A model generated the notes under the pieces. That model did not search any database. It had not been told where the DNA came from and was given only the letters and a program-made list of their open reading frames with translations. Positions 9,201 to 19,200 of a stretch of DNA of 64,000 bases are shown here, one piece after another. This DNA comes from an archaeon. GTDB lineage: Archaea > Methanobacteriota > Methanobacteria > Methanobacteriales > Methanobacteriaceae. Within the stretch, counting starts at the first letter, position 1, and each line of letters begins with the position of its first letter. The translations under genes and the position numbers were made by a program. The stretch covers positions 23,272 through 87,271 of the forward strand of contig JAKSUH010000001.1 in NCBI GenBank assembly GCA_024413395.1, given 5' to 3'.

Positions 9201-11136
9201 TACTTCTAAATATCCTACTATAACATTATCTGTTACTATAGATCCTACTACAAGAACTAGAGCTAAAATAGATTATGCGCTAGGAACTACTAATGTAAAA
9301 GCTATAGGATTTGCTTATGGTTATGCTGTAGCAGATGTAAAAACAAATGCTAAAAATAATGCAATAGAACTAGAAGAACTTACTGACGAAGAAATAAATA
9401 AATCTAATAATTATTGGATTAAGATATTCAATAAACAAGTAAATCACACAGATAAAGTATTAACTAAAATAACTCCTTATATAAAAGCAGATAGAACTAA
9501 TTATTTTAATAGAAAACGTATGTATCTTACTAGTTATATATGTAAAGTATATAAACTAGATAGAGATACATGTAATACATTCTATTATGCAGGTTCTGAT
9601 ATTTATGTTAAAAATCCAGATATAACTCCTGGTTCTGATATAGAAAACTTATTAAAAATAGAAGATTATGAAAACTATAAAAGTACAGTTTTTACTAGTC
9701 CTATTTATCTAATTTCACATTATAATTTAAACTATGTAAATCTAACAGAAGATTTAACTCCAACAATAGCATCTTATAAATCATTAGATGAAACTATTCG
9801 AGTTAAACAAATAATTTATGGTGTTCAAAGTGCTACATGTAGTGCTATTTATGAATTAAAATCCATGTATAAAGACTGGGTTAATAAAGGATATAGTCCT
9901 GCCAAATTAAATACAAATACTTCTATTTTTAAAAATACTATTAGAAGTAGTTCTATTAACTCAGATGATGCTTATAAAAGTATTTATACTTTTGATGCAG
10001 AAGACTATTATAATGTACCTACAAATAGAGGAATTATAGTAAGTATGTTTAGCATACTTGATAATATATATATTCATACTGAACATAGTTTATTTAAATT
10101 TAGTGGAAAAAATAGTTTGTCTTCTGAAGATTCTGAAGTTACTTTAAAAGAAGGAGATGTATTTGATACTGGTATATCTGAAATATTTGATTCAAAATAT
10201 GGATATGCAGGACTTGCTGATAAAAGACATAGTATAGTAACTTTTAATAGTTATATATTTTATGATAAACTTGCTAATACCATTTACGGATATTCAGGTA
10301 ATAATAACTTAGTTGCTATTAGTGATACAATTAAGAAACTTATAGAAAATATAACTATCTCTGATATTTTCTTTACTGCTGATGAATTTAATGATAGATT
10401 TTATATGAATATTGTTACAGAAGAAGAAGAAAGTATTTGTTTAAGTTATAATACTAAAGTTAACGGATTTATATCTATTCATGATTTTGATTTTAGAGAT
10501 GGATTTAATAGCAGACTTTATACATATTTTGTAGAGTCTAATGAAGATAAATCTACTATGTACAAAATAGATAAAACTGGTTTTAATGATTATAAAACAT
10601 TATTTAAACCATCTAAATTATCTATTTCTGATATGTCTGAAACAGAAGTTGAAAATTGTATAGATATTGTTTGTAATGAAAATTATGAAACAATTAAAGA
10701 ACTTAATTTTATTAATTGGATTTGTAGTGCAATAGGAGATTATGGATTTGATAATTTACTTACTGCTGAAACTATAAATTATGAATATGCTGGTTCTAAA
10801 ATAAGAATTTATACTGATCAAACTTATTCAGATTTAATTGACCTTGTAGATGAAAATGGAAATCCGTTAAGGTCTAATGATAATCGTAGAATGGATGCTA
10901 CTACTGCTCTTTATCCAACAGAAGGTTCTTATAAATATCCTACTTATAATAAAGGTATCTGGAATTATAATTATTTTAGAGATATTAAAAATGTTGTAGA
11001 TATTTTTCATTATAATGCTGAACAAAGAAGTGATAATCACAGTATATTATACGGAAAATATTTTGTTGTTAGATTTATATTTAATAATAAAAATTTTAAA
11101 TTTGAAAATATAACTTTTAATTATAATACTATATGA
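6250..11136 (+). CDS. Giant tail nozzle ('muzzle') / stabilisation protein, P22 gp10 / T7 gp12-like
   Basis: A 1628-residue protein starting MGKIVNKLNLNRTPQAVENN. Its N-terminal region (NLNRTPQAVENNSLVFAKNI, then KLNKDGSLSPDTRLEYLFEK) has the character of phage tail nozzle proteins of the P22 gp10/T7 gp12 group, which open with a short strand and continue as beta-propeller-like repeats. The rest is beta-rich with many Asn/Thr/Tyr residues and no membrane segment. Its length fits the very large muzzle protein of crAss-like virions. It follows the small ring genes and shares the ATGA stop/start overlap with the next gene. It would form the distal tail barrel through which DNA and cargo proteins exit. 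Confidence 0.6.
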   Translation: MGKIVNKLNLNRTPQAVENNSLVFAKNIKLNKDGSLSPDTRLEYLFEKYNIFAHIVGVNNKIYLFSQVDRYKKCTTTKPMPFLNDIDIYDSIRIYVYDQWNAQTTYNTTINLLEITENKRDNFINFANTFLTYTCKLPSEFLPDTSLRLVNTLGHPYGVEFYGTRIIDGESVTTKIGNTTAIEVGIEDKKLYTIIEYDEITKTEKELETGWKYQGGKISGCVTINNTSEPILTICETNNNSTIDVPIKHINLTKCTADDDESIYTQAPNIPITNLHFSTKYKKQIPNGTYQFYIRYKIREGFYTNWFPCSGKCFAGSKETFNTIQGTLTGVNINIDSKESFVFNVEHLFDVYKSNYEEYQLGFTITNDDATNARSWKSFDFSTTTIYFDYENVKEVNIDELINTTYELFNVGNVCYFKNKLYIADYKETDFNKDLASYAKSIDVELDTKEINTSDKLYIGDQELNKENESDTVFTKWGDSSIYDLFISENTSIIKSSSKSKKDDTSNTEYGALTIETILDTSVDPDIIWIHKSASSISGHKFPTFAHVNKETFYTTGYFTPLLLTGNGSAVVEDTKTHPFNSLPNTKKRWYFASGSKKANIPNRNGIDGPFQVFNNGFGAALEPIIETLGNNVLVDFNNIVANKKLQAVSIKYNGNVYTLWEESEDAIDNIKNHLYYGGLDLAGNSDDDIYEEALNIIKDKIVGIDANGTFYAKVHNQLIPFDQFEINYCDAEIDIDITDNNSDTLYLSKIRYEGTKVNHLITVNARVNSDKIKGNTDEYEFTTLSPFTDYEFYIHYVQSNGIVTNGYFICKKGLHSINPNSSLFVIFPRIKKVNVPEGYSAYFISICHVGDKILKGFNYSKIGDYNYIDCLESDAMLDSLNDNIEIIDSSGQTITKEAKYHASSSTEPISMLGNAGCIRWLAEESNTKLYKGFDDYFSANGTSETLMSNVYIYIATDKTEEYFKIDVADKFIEDDFLPIFNDITSKYPTITLSVTIDPTTRTRAKIDYALGTTNVKAIGFAYGYAVADVKTNAKNNAIELEELTDEEINKSNNYWIKIFNKQVNHTDKVLTKITPYIKADRTNYFNRKRMYLTSYICKVYKLDRDTCNTFYYAGSDIYVKNPDITPGSDIENLLKIEDYENYKSTVFTSPIYLISHYNLNYVNLTEDLTPTIASYKSLDETIRVKQIIYGVQSATCSAIYELKSMYKDWVNKGYSPAKLNTNTSIFKNTIRSSSINSDDAYKSIYTFDAEDYYNVPTNRGIIVSMFSILDNIYIHTEHSLFKFSGKNSLSSEDSEVTLKEGDVFDTGISEIFDSKYGYAGLADKRHSIVTFNSYIFYDKLANTIYGYSGNNNLVAISDTIKKLIENITISDIFFTADEFNDRFYMNIVTEEEESICLSYNTKVNGFISIHDFDFRDGFNSRLYTYFVESNEDKSTMYKIDKTGFNDYKTLFKPSKLSISDMSETEVENCIDIVCNENYETIKELNFINWICSAIGDYGFDNLLTAETINYEYAGSKIRIYTDQTYSDLIDLVDENGNPLRSNDNRRMDATTALYPTEGSYKYPTYNKGIWNYNYFRDIKNVVDIFHYNAEQRSDNHSILYGKYFVVRFIFNNKNFKFENITFNYNTI

Positions 11137-13220
11137 GATATAATAGAGGTTTAAAAAGAAGAAAAGCACCTTTTGGTACTGTAGAAGCAGCAACTCTTGC
11201 AGCAGCTGGTATTCAAGCTGCTACTACTGTTGCTACTTCTGCTATGGAAATGAAGGCTGCTAAAGAAAATGCTAAGCAAGCTGCTGACATTGCTGTTAGT
11301 AATGCAGAAAAAGAAGTTGCAGCTCTTAGAAAACAAAATGAAAATGCTAATGATCTACAAGCTAAAAATCAAGAATTTATATCTGCTCAAAATGAAGAAA
11401 ATAGAGATATTCAAAAGACTATTCAAATGAATCTTCAAATGATGGCTGCAAAACAAAATGAAGCAGATAGACTTGCAACTACTAGAATACAAGTTAGAAA
11501 TGGAGGTTCTCCTCTTCTACGGGGGACGAGAAAAAGAGCTAAAGCTCTCTCTGGTTCACAAGTAGTTACTTCTCCTTATAATCTTGATTTTTCAGTTACT
11601 GATGGAGGATTTGTAACTCCTATAGGACAAAGTTTTACAGGTGACCTTTATGAAATAAGAGGTAATGACCATGATCATTATCATAAAACTAAAGGTGGAA
11701 AACGTAAAACAGGTGTTGGTATTAAGTTTGAAAATGGAGAAGCAATTGAAGGAGAAGGAAACCAAAATACAAATCAAGGTGAACTTCTTCTTGTAACTCC
11801 AAATGATGCTAAATTTATTAGTAGACATACTTTAAAAGGTTTTAATCCTGCTCGAGCTGTACTTCAAGGTATGGCTCCAGAGCAGGCTTTTTCTATTCAA
11901 GAGAATATTAAATATAATTATAATATTTCTGATGATGGAAATATGAATAAAATTAGAACTAAAGCTAACTCTGGTTATCAAGTTGTTAATGATTTATTTA
12001 CTACAAATAATATGATAATTCCTGATATGTCTCAAGATACTACTGGAGCAATAGCTGGTTCAGCTATGCGAAGTAAACTTAAATGTGGAGGAAGAAGGAA
12101 AGCTGCTAATGGATATAAATATCTTATAGATACTGAAAATCCAGATTTAATGGCTAATCAACTTACTCCTGATTTAGGATATAATAGATTAGGAGCTGTT
12201 TCATTAAATTCAAAACCTAGTATTAATGATAGAAATTTTAGAAATCCAACATCTATGAGTCCTGATACTGATTTAACTCCAGATACTAGTTATTCTATTC
12301 CTACAGCAGATACAGATCTTAGTCCTTTAGCAACTTTAGCTGAACCTAAAACTAAAGATAGATATGGTTTGACTAACACTCAAGCTCAATTACTTGGAGC
12401 AGGAATCACAGGAGTAGGAAATGCTGTTGGAAGTATTTTAACAATAGCTGGAAATAGAGCTGCTAGTAGAATTAAAAATGCAGGAATTAATTCTGCTACT
12501 GATTTAGCTTTAGCTGGTTATGATCAACTTCATGGAATAGATTATAGTAGTATAAATAGAGATAACTATAAAGCTACGCATGAAATGCCTGCTATTCGTT
12601 TAGCTAGATATAATATAGAACCTCAACTTACAGGAGTTTCTAGAAGTCTAGAAAGACAACGTTCTACTATAGCTAATAATACGATGAGTGGTGCTGCTGC
12701 TATTAATAGATTAAATAGAGCTGAAACAAATGCTTATGATATGAGAAGTAAGCTTTATGGAATTAAAGATAATCAAGAAGAAGCAATTAAACAAAAAAAT
12801 ATTGATACTATTAATAAAGCTGTTGCAAATAATGCAACTAGAGATATGCAATCTAATTTGTATAGAACTAGAGATCTTCTAGATTTAGCTAAATATAATA
12901 ATAATATTGATAATACAAAGATTGCTCTTAAAACAAAAGCAAAAACTGATAGAACGTTAAGTATTGCAAACAATAATGCTCTTACAAGACAAACTAATAT
13001 GGGAGTTGCTGCAAATGCATTTAGTTCTACTGCTCAAGGATTTGCTAATACTTTAGGTGAAATAGGTAAACAACGTGCAGAACTAGATTATACTTTACTT
13101 GGTTCTGATATGAAGACTACTATGGATCTTTTAGATAAGTATGCTAACAGTAGTGACCCCGTTAAAAGAAGATATGCTTTGCGAATGAGAAAACAAATTG
13201 GATTTACAAATAGAACTTAA
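11133..13220 (+). CDS. Putative internal virion (cargo/ejection) protein
   Basis: A 695-residue protein that starts inside the stop of the nozzle gene (ATGA). The N terminus is basic (YNRGLKRRKAPFG). An Ala-rich amphipathic region (TLAAAGIQAATTVATSAMEM) and a coiled coil (residues ~35-120) follow. A basic loop (LLRGTRKRAKALSGS) is encoded by one copy of the dispersed G-rich motif. A C-terminal helical region contains another Gly/Ala-rich segment (LLGAGITGVGNAVGSILTIAGN). This architecture and the position between tail nozzle and RNA polymerase fit crAss-like cargo proteins stored in the capsid or tail and ejected. No catalytic motif is seen. Confidence 0.5.
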   Translation: MRYNRGLKRRKAPFGTVEAATLAAAGIQAATTVATSAMEMKAAKENAKQAADIAVSNAEKEVAALRKQNENANDLQAKNQEFISAQNEENRDIQKTIQMNLQMMAAKQNEADRLATTRIQVRNGGSPLLRGTRKRAKALSGSQVVTSPYNLDFSVTDGGFVTPIGQSFTGDLYEIRGNDHDHYHKTKGGKRKTGVGIKFENGEAIEGEGNQNTNQGELLLVTPNDAKFISRHTLKGFNPARAVLQGMAPEQAFSIQENIKYNYNISDDGNMNKIRTKANSGYQVVNDLFTTNNMIIPDMSQDTTGAIAGSAMRSKLKCGGRRKAANGYKYLIDTENPDLMANQLTPDLGYNRLGAVSLNSKPSINDRNFRNPTSMSPDTDLTPDTSYSIPTADTDLSPLATLAEPKTKDRYGLTNTQAQLLGAGITGVGNAVGSILTIAGNRAASRIKNAGINSATDLALAGYDQLHGIDYSSINRDNYKATHEMPAIRLARYNIEPQLTGVSRSLERQRSTIANNTMSGAAAINRLNRAETNAYDMRSKLYGIKDNQEEAIKQKNIDTINKAVANNATRDMQSNLYRTRDLLDLAKYNNNIDNTKIALKTKAKTDRTLSIANNNALTRQTNMGVAANAFSSTAQGFANTLGEIGKQRAELDYTLLGSDMKTTMDLLDKYANSSDPVKRRYALRMRKQIGFTNRT
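11511..11530 (+). repeat. Dispersed G-rich motif, copy 2 (inside a virion gene)
   Basis: CCTCTTCTACGGGGGACGAG. Encodes PLLRGTR of the cargo-type protein. CTCTTC and GACGAG around TACGGGG could form a weak stem. Confidence 0.7.
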
Positions 13221-13223
13221 GAT

Positions 13224-14588
13224 ATGACTAATAACGCTTATAATATGATTAATTTACAAGGTAGTGGGGTTAACCCTGCTACCTTTTCAGGTACTGTATA
13301 TAAACCTCTTGCACCAAATGTTGCTTTGTTAGATAAATCTCTTACTACATTAGCTGCTAAAAAAGATGAAATAGCTAAAGGTCAAGCTGCCATAGATCAA
13401 GTATTTGGACAATTAGAAGAACAAATGTATAATGATGCTGAAACTAGAGATTGGTTAGCTGATAAAAAAGCTAGTATTCAAAACGCTATTGCAGAAAAAG
13501 CTAATGAAATGGATTTATATGGAGCTGCTAGAACTGCTACAAAAGCTGCAGGAGAAATAGTAGGAAACACCGTTGTAATAGATAGACTTCAAGATAACAC
13601 AGCTTTTGAAGCTATGAGAAAAGAAGTTAATTCTAATCCAAAACTTTCTAAAGATGTAAAAGAATATTTTCTTGCAACTCATCCTCATGACGGAGTATTA
13701 ATAAAAGATGAACAAGGAAATGATATTTCTTATGACCATAGTGATTATTTAGAAAGACCTGCAGAACAAATTGATTATACTCCTATTATAGAAAAAGCTC
13801 AGTCTACTATAAAAGAAATGGCTGGTTCTTTTTCTAATATGACAGGTAGAAAAATGGTTAAAGGTTCTGATGGAAAATTTGTTCCTGATTCTAGTGAAAA
13901 TGCAGAACCAAATATATTTGATAAAAGTTATAATTGGAAAGATGTAAGTTTTGATAGATTATTTAGTGCTATTAATTCTGCTTTAGGTTTAACTCCAGGA
14001 AGTAAAGAGTCTTTAATTCAAGATTATAATGCTGCTCGTTGGAAATATGAACAACTTAATCAAAAAATAGAAAATGCTAATAATAGATTGTTAAATGCTA
14101 AAACTGAAGAAGAAGCTAATAGAATACTATTAGAATTAAATAAATATGCAAATGATATTCAACCTTATGCAAATGAACTTATAGGACAAAAAGATAAACA
14201 TATTCTTAATGTTAATGAATATATTGCTGCTAAAGTTCTTCCTTGGGTTAAAGCAATGAGTTATTCAGAATACAATACAGCATGGGGAGAACATAAATTT
14301 ATAGATCCAAATAAAGGAAGTGGAAGTGATAAGACTCCTATTATGTATGATCCTAATTGGAATCAAACCGCAAACACCATAGAAGTTGATTTAAGTTCTG
14401 ACGCAAAACAAACTGTTAACAGTGTAACTAGTTCAGTACAAGCTATAGTAGATAAATTTGGTACTCCTACAGGATATACTTATACAGGTCCTGTACAATC
14501 TGATACCGCAACTAGTTGGTTAGGTTCTATTCCTAGACATACTACTCCTGCAAAAATAGTTCCAGATTCACCTAAGTCAAACCCTTAA
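13224..14588 (+). CDS. Putative internal virion protein, function unknown
   Basis: A 454-residue, mainly helical, hydrophilic protein. N-terminal LQGSGVNPATFSGTVYKPLA is followed by helical repeats rich in Ala, Lys and Glu (residues ~40-110 and ~270-330), and by a Thr/Ser/Pro-rich C terminus ending IVPDSPKSNP. It starts 3 bases after the previous stop and is followed 12 bases later by another unknown virion-type gene. In crAss-like phages this slot, between nozzle and RNA polymerase, holds cargo proteins; that is the only basis for the role. Confidence 0.45.
   Translation: MTNNAYNMINLQGSGVNPATFSGTVYKPLAPNVALLDKSLTTLAAKKDEIAKGQAAIDQVFGQLEEQMYNDAETRDWLADKKASIQNAIAEKANEMDLYGAARTATKAAGEIVGNTVVIDRLQDNTAFEAMRKEVNSNPKLSKDVKEYFLATHPHDGVLIKDEQGNDISYDHSDYLERPAEQIDYTPIIEKAQSTIKEMAGSFSNMTGRKMVKGSDGKFVPDSSENAEPNIFDKSYNWKDVSFDRLFSAINSALGLTPGSKESLIQDYNAARWKYEQLNQKIENANNRLLNAKTEEEANRILLELNKYANDIQPYANELIGQKDKHILNVNEYIAAKVLPWVKAMSYSEYNTAWGEHKFIDPNKGSGSDKTPIMYDPNWNQTANTIEVDLSSDAKQTVNSVTSSVQAIVDKFGTPTGYTYTGPVQSDTATSWLGSIPRHTTPAKIVPDSPKSNP
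13260..13283 (+). other. 24-base palindrome / RNA hairpin inside the start of a virion gene
   Basis: A 10-base-pair stem with a TTAA loop. The core GGGTTAACCC is perfect; flanking GGTAG/CTACC are perfect; the two positions between pair as T.G and G.T, so the structure is complete in RNA. It begins 36 bases after the ATG at 13224 and is coding (GSGVNPAT). It is more GC-rich than its surroundings. Confidence 0.6.
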
Positions 14589-14600
14589 AACAATATTATT

Positions 14601-16292
14601 ATGCCACAATTTAGTCAAGATACAATAAATTCTTATTTAGCTAATAATAACTATAGAGGTATAGTTGATTATGTTTCTAAATTTAAGTTTAATGATCCTA
14701 AAGTTCAAGAAGAAGTTGATGGATATCTTTCTGTTATAAAAGATAACGCTGATATGGCAGAAGCTATTTTGGATGATCAAACTAATGATGATGATAGAAA
14801 TAAAATTCAATTTCAAATGAATGTTTTAAATAAAGTAGATTCTGCTGGAGATACAGACTATGGTGATATTTATAATGACTTAATAAATAAATATGGAAAA
14901 CCAGAATCTACTTGGAATACAACACCTCAGTATACTAATGTTGAAGAAATAACTTATGTTTTTCATAATAAAAATCATTTTGATAATTTTATGAATAAAT
15001 TAAGTTCTTATCCTATAGAAGGAAAAGAATCTCAAAATGAAAAAGGTTATAAAACTTTTACTATTAATAGAGAATCTTTAAGAAATCCATCTAAAGCAAA
15101 ACATTTATTTGAAACTCTTAATCAAGTCAAAGCAGAAGATAAAAAAGATTTTTTAGGTAGTGTAAAACAAACTGCTGCTAATCTAGGTCTATTTGGTTTA
15201 AATATAAAAGGGGAGGATGTTGCTTGGCACGCAGAATCTTATGGTCATGATAATAAAAATAATAGAATACAACTTTATAGTTGGAGTCCTACAATACAAG
15301 ATAATGTATTTAATTTTACTAATGCAGTAGCAAGATTTAGAATGGAAAGAGCTACTGAAGCTAATCTTTTATCTTTGTTTAATGAAACTGCTGAAACATT
15401 CAATAAAGCTTTGGATGCTAGATATTCAAAAGTTGCAGATACTGAATTAAAAACAAGTCCTGTTTTAACAAGAAGACATGCTGAAATTTTTGATAAAAAA
15501 CAAAGAGGTCTTATAAATCAAACTGAATATGATGCAGAATTAAAAGATGCTAACAAAGAAGTATTGAGAAGAATAAGAGATAATCAATTTGCTACTTCCG
15601 AATATCCTTTATTTTATGCTATAGATGAAGATACTAATAAACTAATAAACATCAAAGGAGAAGATAGACAAAAAGCTATTGCTATGTTACACGCATTAAT
15701 TGATGATAAAAATGATAAAATTAGTATTACAGGAGGAGTTGCAGGATCTCAACAAGGTACTGTAATTAGTATTACAGAATATGATAAAGAAGATGGAAAA
15801 ATTAAAAGTCCAAAAGAACATCAATATTTTATTCCTAATTTTCTTAAAGAAGAATTAGTAAAATATGCTAATTACGACCCTAATCTTAAGACTACAATGG
15901 ATATGTTTAAACATGCTGCATTTAAGTCTAAATATTCTGTTAATGGTGGATATTACGATAGCTTTCAATCTGATGGTTCTGCTAAATTTCATACATCTGT
16001 TAACGATCCAGGTAAATTTAAAAGCAAAGAAGAAGTTTATAATGATATTCTTAGATTTAATACACAAGAACTTTATAAAAAAGGTATGGTTGCTGATTTA
16101 GGACAACCAAAAGATACTTATACAGAATCTGAAGCAAAACGTATACAAGATTATGCTAAGATTCAGGCTAGAGTTATGCAAAATTTAGACCCTTCGTTTA
16201 AGTTTGATGCTAATGATCCTAAGCAAGCTAATTATATAAAAAATGCTAATGATATTTATAACCAAATTTTATACTTTTATAGATTAAAATAA
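14601..16292 (+). CDS. Putative internal virion protein, function unknown
   Basis: A 563-residue protein, hydrophilic, mixed helix/strand, no membrane segment and no catalytic motif that I recognise. Blocks such as YVFHNKNHFDNFMNKLSSYP and DVAWHAESYGHDNKNNRIQL suggest a globular N-terminal half; the C-terminal third is helical (DLGQPKDTYTESEAKRIQDY). Its TAA shares its last base with the ATG of the 2651-residue gene, so translation of the two is probably coupled. Context suggests a packaged partner of the RNA polymerase complex. Confidence 0.45.
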   Translation: MPQFSQDTINSYLANNNYRGIVDYVSKFKFNDPKVQEEVDGYLSVIKDNADMAEAILDDQTNDDDRNKIQFQMNVLNKVDSAGDTDYGDIYNDLINKYGKPESTWNTTPQYTNVEEITYVFHNKNHFDNFMNKLSSYPIEGKESQNEKGYKTFTINRESLRNPSKAKHLFETLNQVKAEDKKDFLGSVKQTAANLGLFGLNIKGEDVAWHAESYGHDNKNNRIQLYSWSPTIQDNVFNFTNAVARFRMERATEANLLSLFNETAETFNKALDARYSKVADTELKTSPVLTRRHAEIFDKKQRGLINQTEYDAELKDANKEVLRRIRDNQFATSEYPLFYAIDEDTNKLINIKGEDRQKAIAMLHALIDDKNDKISITGGVAGSQQGTVISITEYDKEDGKIKSPKEHQYFIPNFLKEELVKYANYDPNLKTTMDMFKHAAFKSKYSVNGGYYDSFQSDGSAKFHTSVNDPGKFKSKEEVYNDILRFNTQELYKKGMVADLGQPKDTYTESEAKRIQDYAKIQARVMQNLDPSFKFDANDPKQANYIKNANDIYNQILYFYRLK

Positions 16293-19200
16293 TGGAGAAT
16301 ATAGTAGATATTTTAAATAATGTAGAGGAACCTAAAACAGGTCCCTCTACTTCTATTTTAGATAAGTCTGTAACAAATGATTTAAATCATACAGATGAAA
16401 GTAATAATAGTGTCGCTACTTTATTAAATACTCCAACTTATGGAGAAGCATTAATGATAAACGATATTATTAAAACTTCTGATATAGGAAAATTTATAGA
16501 AGATGATGAAGTTAAAAAACTTAAAGATAAACTTAGAAAGAAAGGAGGATATGGATATACTCCTGATACAATAGAAGAATTAAGATATTTATTATCTAAA
16601 GAACAAGGATTTTTTGAGAAGTCAGCAAAAGGTCTTGGAAAGTTTGCTAATGAAGCAGTTTTGGGAACTGTTGCAATGATAGGTATGTTTGCTGATATGG
16701 CAGAAAATGCTTATAAAGATGATGTATTTTATCAAGAACGAGGAGCTGGTAAAAAAACTAGAGAATTAAAAGAATATATTGATGACGCATTGGATATTTA
16801 TACTACAGAAAATCATCTTTCTTTAGATTGGGGTTATCTTATGAATAATATGGGTAATCTAGCATCTAGTATTTCTCTTATGATTCCTGGTTATGGAGGA
16901 GCAAAAGTTGCAGGAATGTTAGGAAAAAGATTACTTAAAGGAGCAAGAGCTTCTGCTAATTTATTAGGAAAAGCAGGTAAAGCTGGAAGAATTATGCAAA
17001 AAGCAGCACAGCCTCTTTATAATACTAGATTGTTAAATACAACAGGAACTGTATTTAGTGCAGGAGTTAATGCTACAATATCTAGATTAGGAGAAAATTA
17101 TCAAGAAGCTCAAGAAGTATATTCTAATCTTGTAAAAGATATAAATACTAAAATAAATAGTTCAGATTATGATTATAATGCTTTTCTTGAAAGAAATGCT
17201 GATATATTAGCAGAAGCTCAAGAAGAAGCTGCAAGAGAAGGAAAAACATTTGATATAAATAATAAACTTGATGTTGCTAAATATATAGCCAAAAAATCAG
17301 CTGATAGAACTTTTGCTATAGATTGGATAAATGTATTATTCGATACAGCTGAATTATTAGCAATAGGTAATCCTTTTAGACCAAAAGGAAGTCATCATTT
17401 AAGTTGGGAAAAAGCTGCTAGAAAACAATCTAGATATTTAGGTAAAAGTGAAGAAGAAATTGCTCAACTTATGTCTAACAGAACAGCTAAAGAAAAATTT
17501 AAAGACTTTATGGCTAACGCAACATATCTTGCTAAAACCGAAGGAGTTAATGCTTTAGGTGAATCTGTAGAAGAAATGATAAACACTATTGCTAATAAAG
17601 AAGGTTATCATTTTGCAAAATTAATAACAGACGGAGAAGATTATTCTAATTTTGGAGATAGACTTCATAGTTATTTTAATGATGATGAAATTTGGGATAG
17701 TGCATTTTGGGGATTCATGGGAGGTATTATGTTTTCAGGTGGTACCAAAGTTGCAGGAAGAGTTTATAATAGTATTAAAAATAAAACTAAAACTGAAGAA
17801 AATATTCCTGAAAATGCTAAAAAACAAAAATCATGGCATATTTTTGATGAACTTCCTGAAATAAAAAGACAACAAGCTATTATAGAAGATGTTGGTAAAA
17901 GAGCAAATCTTTATAGAATGCAACAAACTGCTATTCTTTCAAATGAAAATTTAACTCAAGAAGAAAAAGAAGAACAATTAAATCAAGCAAAGACTAATTT
18001 TATAGAAGAAACCATTCTTTCTGGAGTTGATAGTGGTTGTTCAGATTATATGGAAGCTATATTTGAAGATACCGCAGTAGAAAATGCTATGGTTCAATTA
18101 GGTATTGCAGATCCAAATACTGTAAGTTCTGAAAGACAAGAAATACTAAGCAAAATGAGAGAAATGAAAAACGATTATTATAATGAACTTAATAAAGTTT
18201 TTCAAATAGCTTCAGGTTTTGGATTAGATAACGATATAGAAGTTCCTGCTACTTATATTCATTTAGCTGCTAAACATAACATGGCAGTTAATAGAAAACT
18301 AAATGTTTTAAATAGTAAATTAACAGATACTGAAAATAAAATAGCAAAGCTTAATACTAATAGTAATATAAATTCTCAAGAAGATGAGTTTCTTGCATTA
18401 CAAGCTAAAACAGAAAGAATATATGAATTAAATGAAAGACTAAAAGAACTTTCTCCTAATGATGAAACTGATATTCTTTCTGTTGATAGAAGAAATGCTA
18501 TTAAAAAAGAATTAGAATATTTAAAAAATTCTTTAAATGATAGTGAATATTTATATACATTAGGATATTTATTAAGATATGATACTAATACTAGAAATAA
18601 TATTTTTAAAGGTTTGTTTGATTCTACTGAAGGATTAACTTCTGTAGATATTAAACAAAGAAAAGATTCACTTCTTGAACATAAGTCTGCATTAGATATA
18701 TTAAACTTTGGAGATAGATATAAGAAATATGTAGATATGCTAGCTCCTGTTACTATTAAAAATAGTAAAAATTCTGAAGGAAATGTAATTAGTACTAAAA
18801 ATATTCCAGAAACAGTTAAACAACTTAATGAAATTAAAAGAAAATATAATGATTTATTTTCTGATATAAATGTTTCTAGTAAAACTAAGAATCCTGCTTT
18901 ATTTGAACAAAAACAACTTAGAGAATATATTAAATTAACTATTGCTTCAACACGAAATGATAAAATAGAAGATTTAGAATCTTTATCTGAAGTAATGACT
19001 GAATATAATTATCTTAATCATAAAGCTGGAACAAAAGCTCTTACAGAAGCTAGAAAAAATATAGGTATTTGGTATGCCAACGATCCTATTAATACAATCA
19101 AAGCGTTAGATGCTGTTGCTGAAGGAAGAACTCCTAATCTAGAATTTTTGAAACCTAATGAAAGAGATATATTTGATGATACAGTTAATATTATTAGACT

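Noticed and set aside
15865..16101. Overlapping 78-codon + strand frame
   Set aside because: A shadow of the 14601-16292 gene with Leu/Ile-rich composition typical of an off-frame reading of AT-rich coding DNA.
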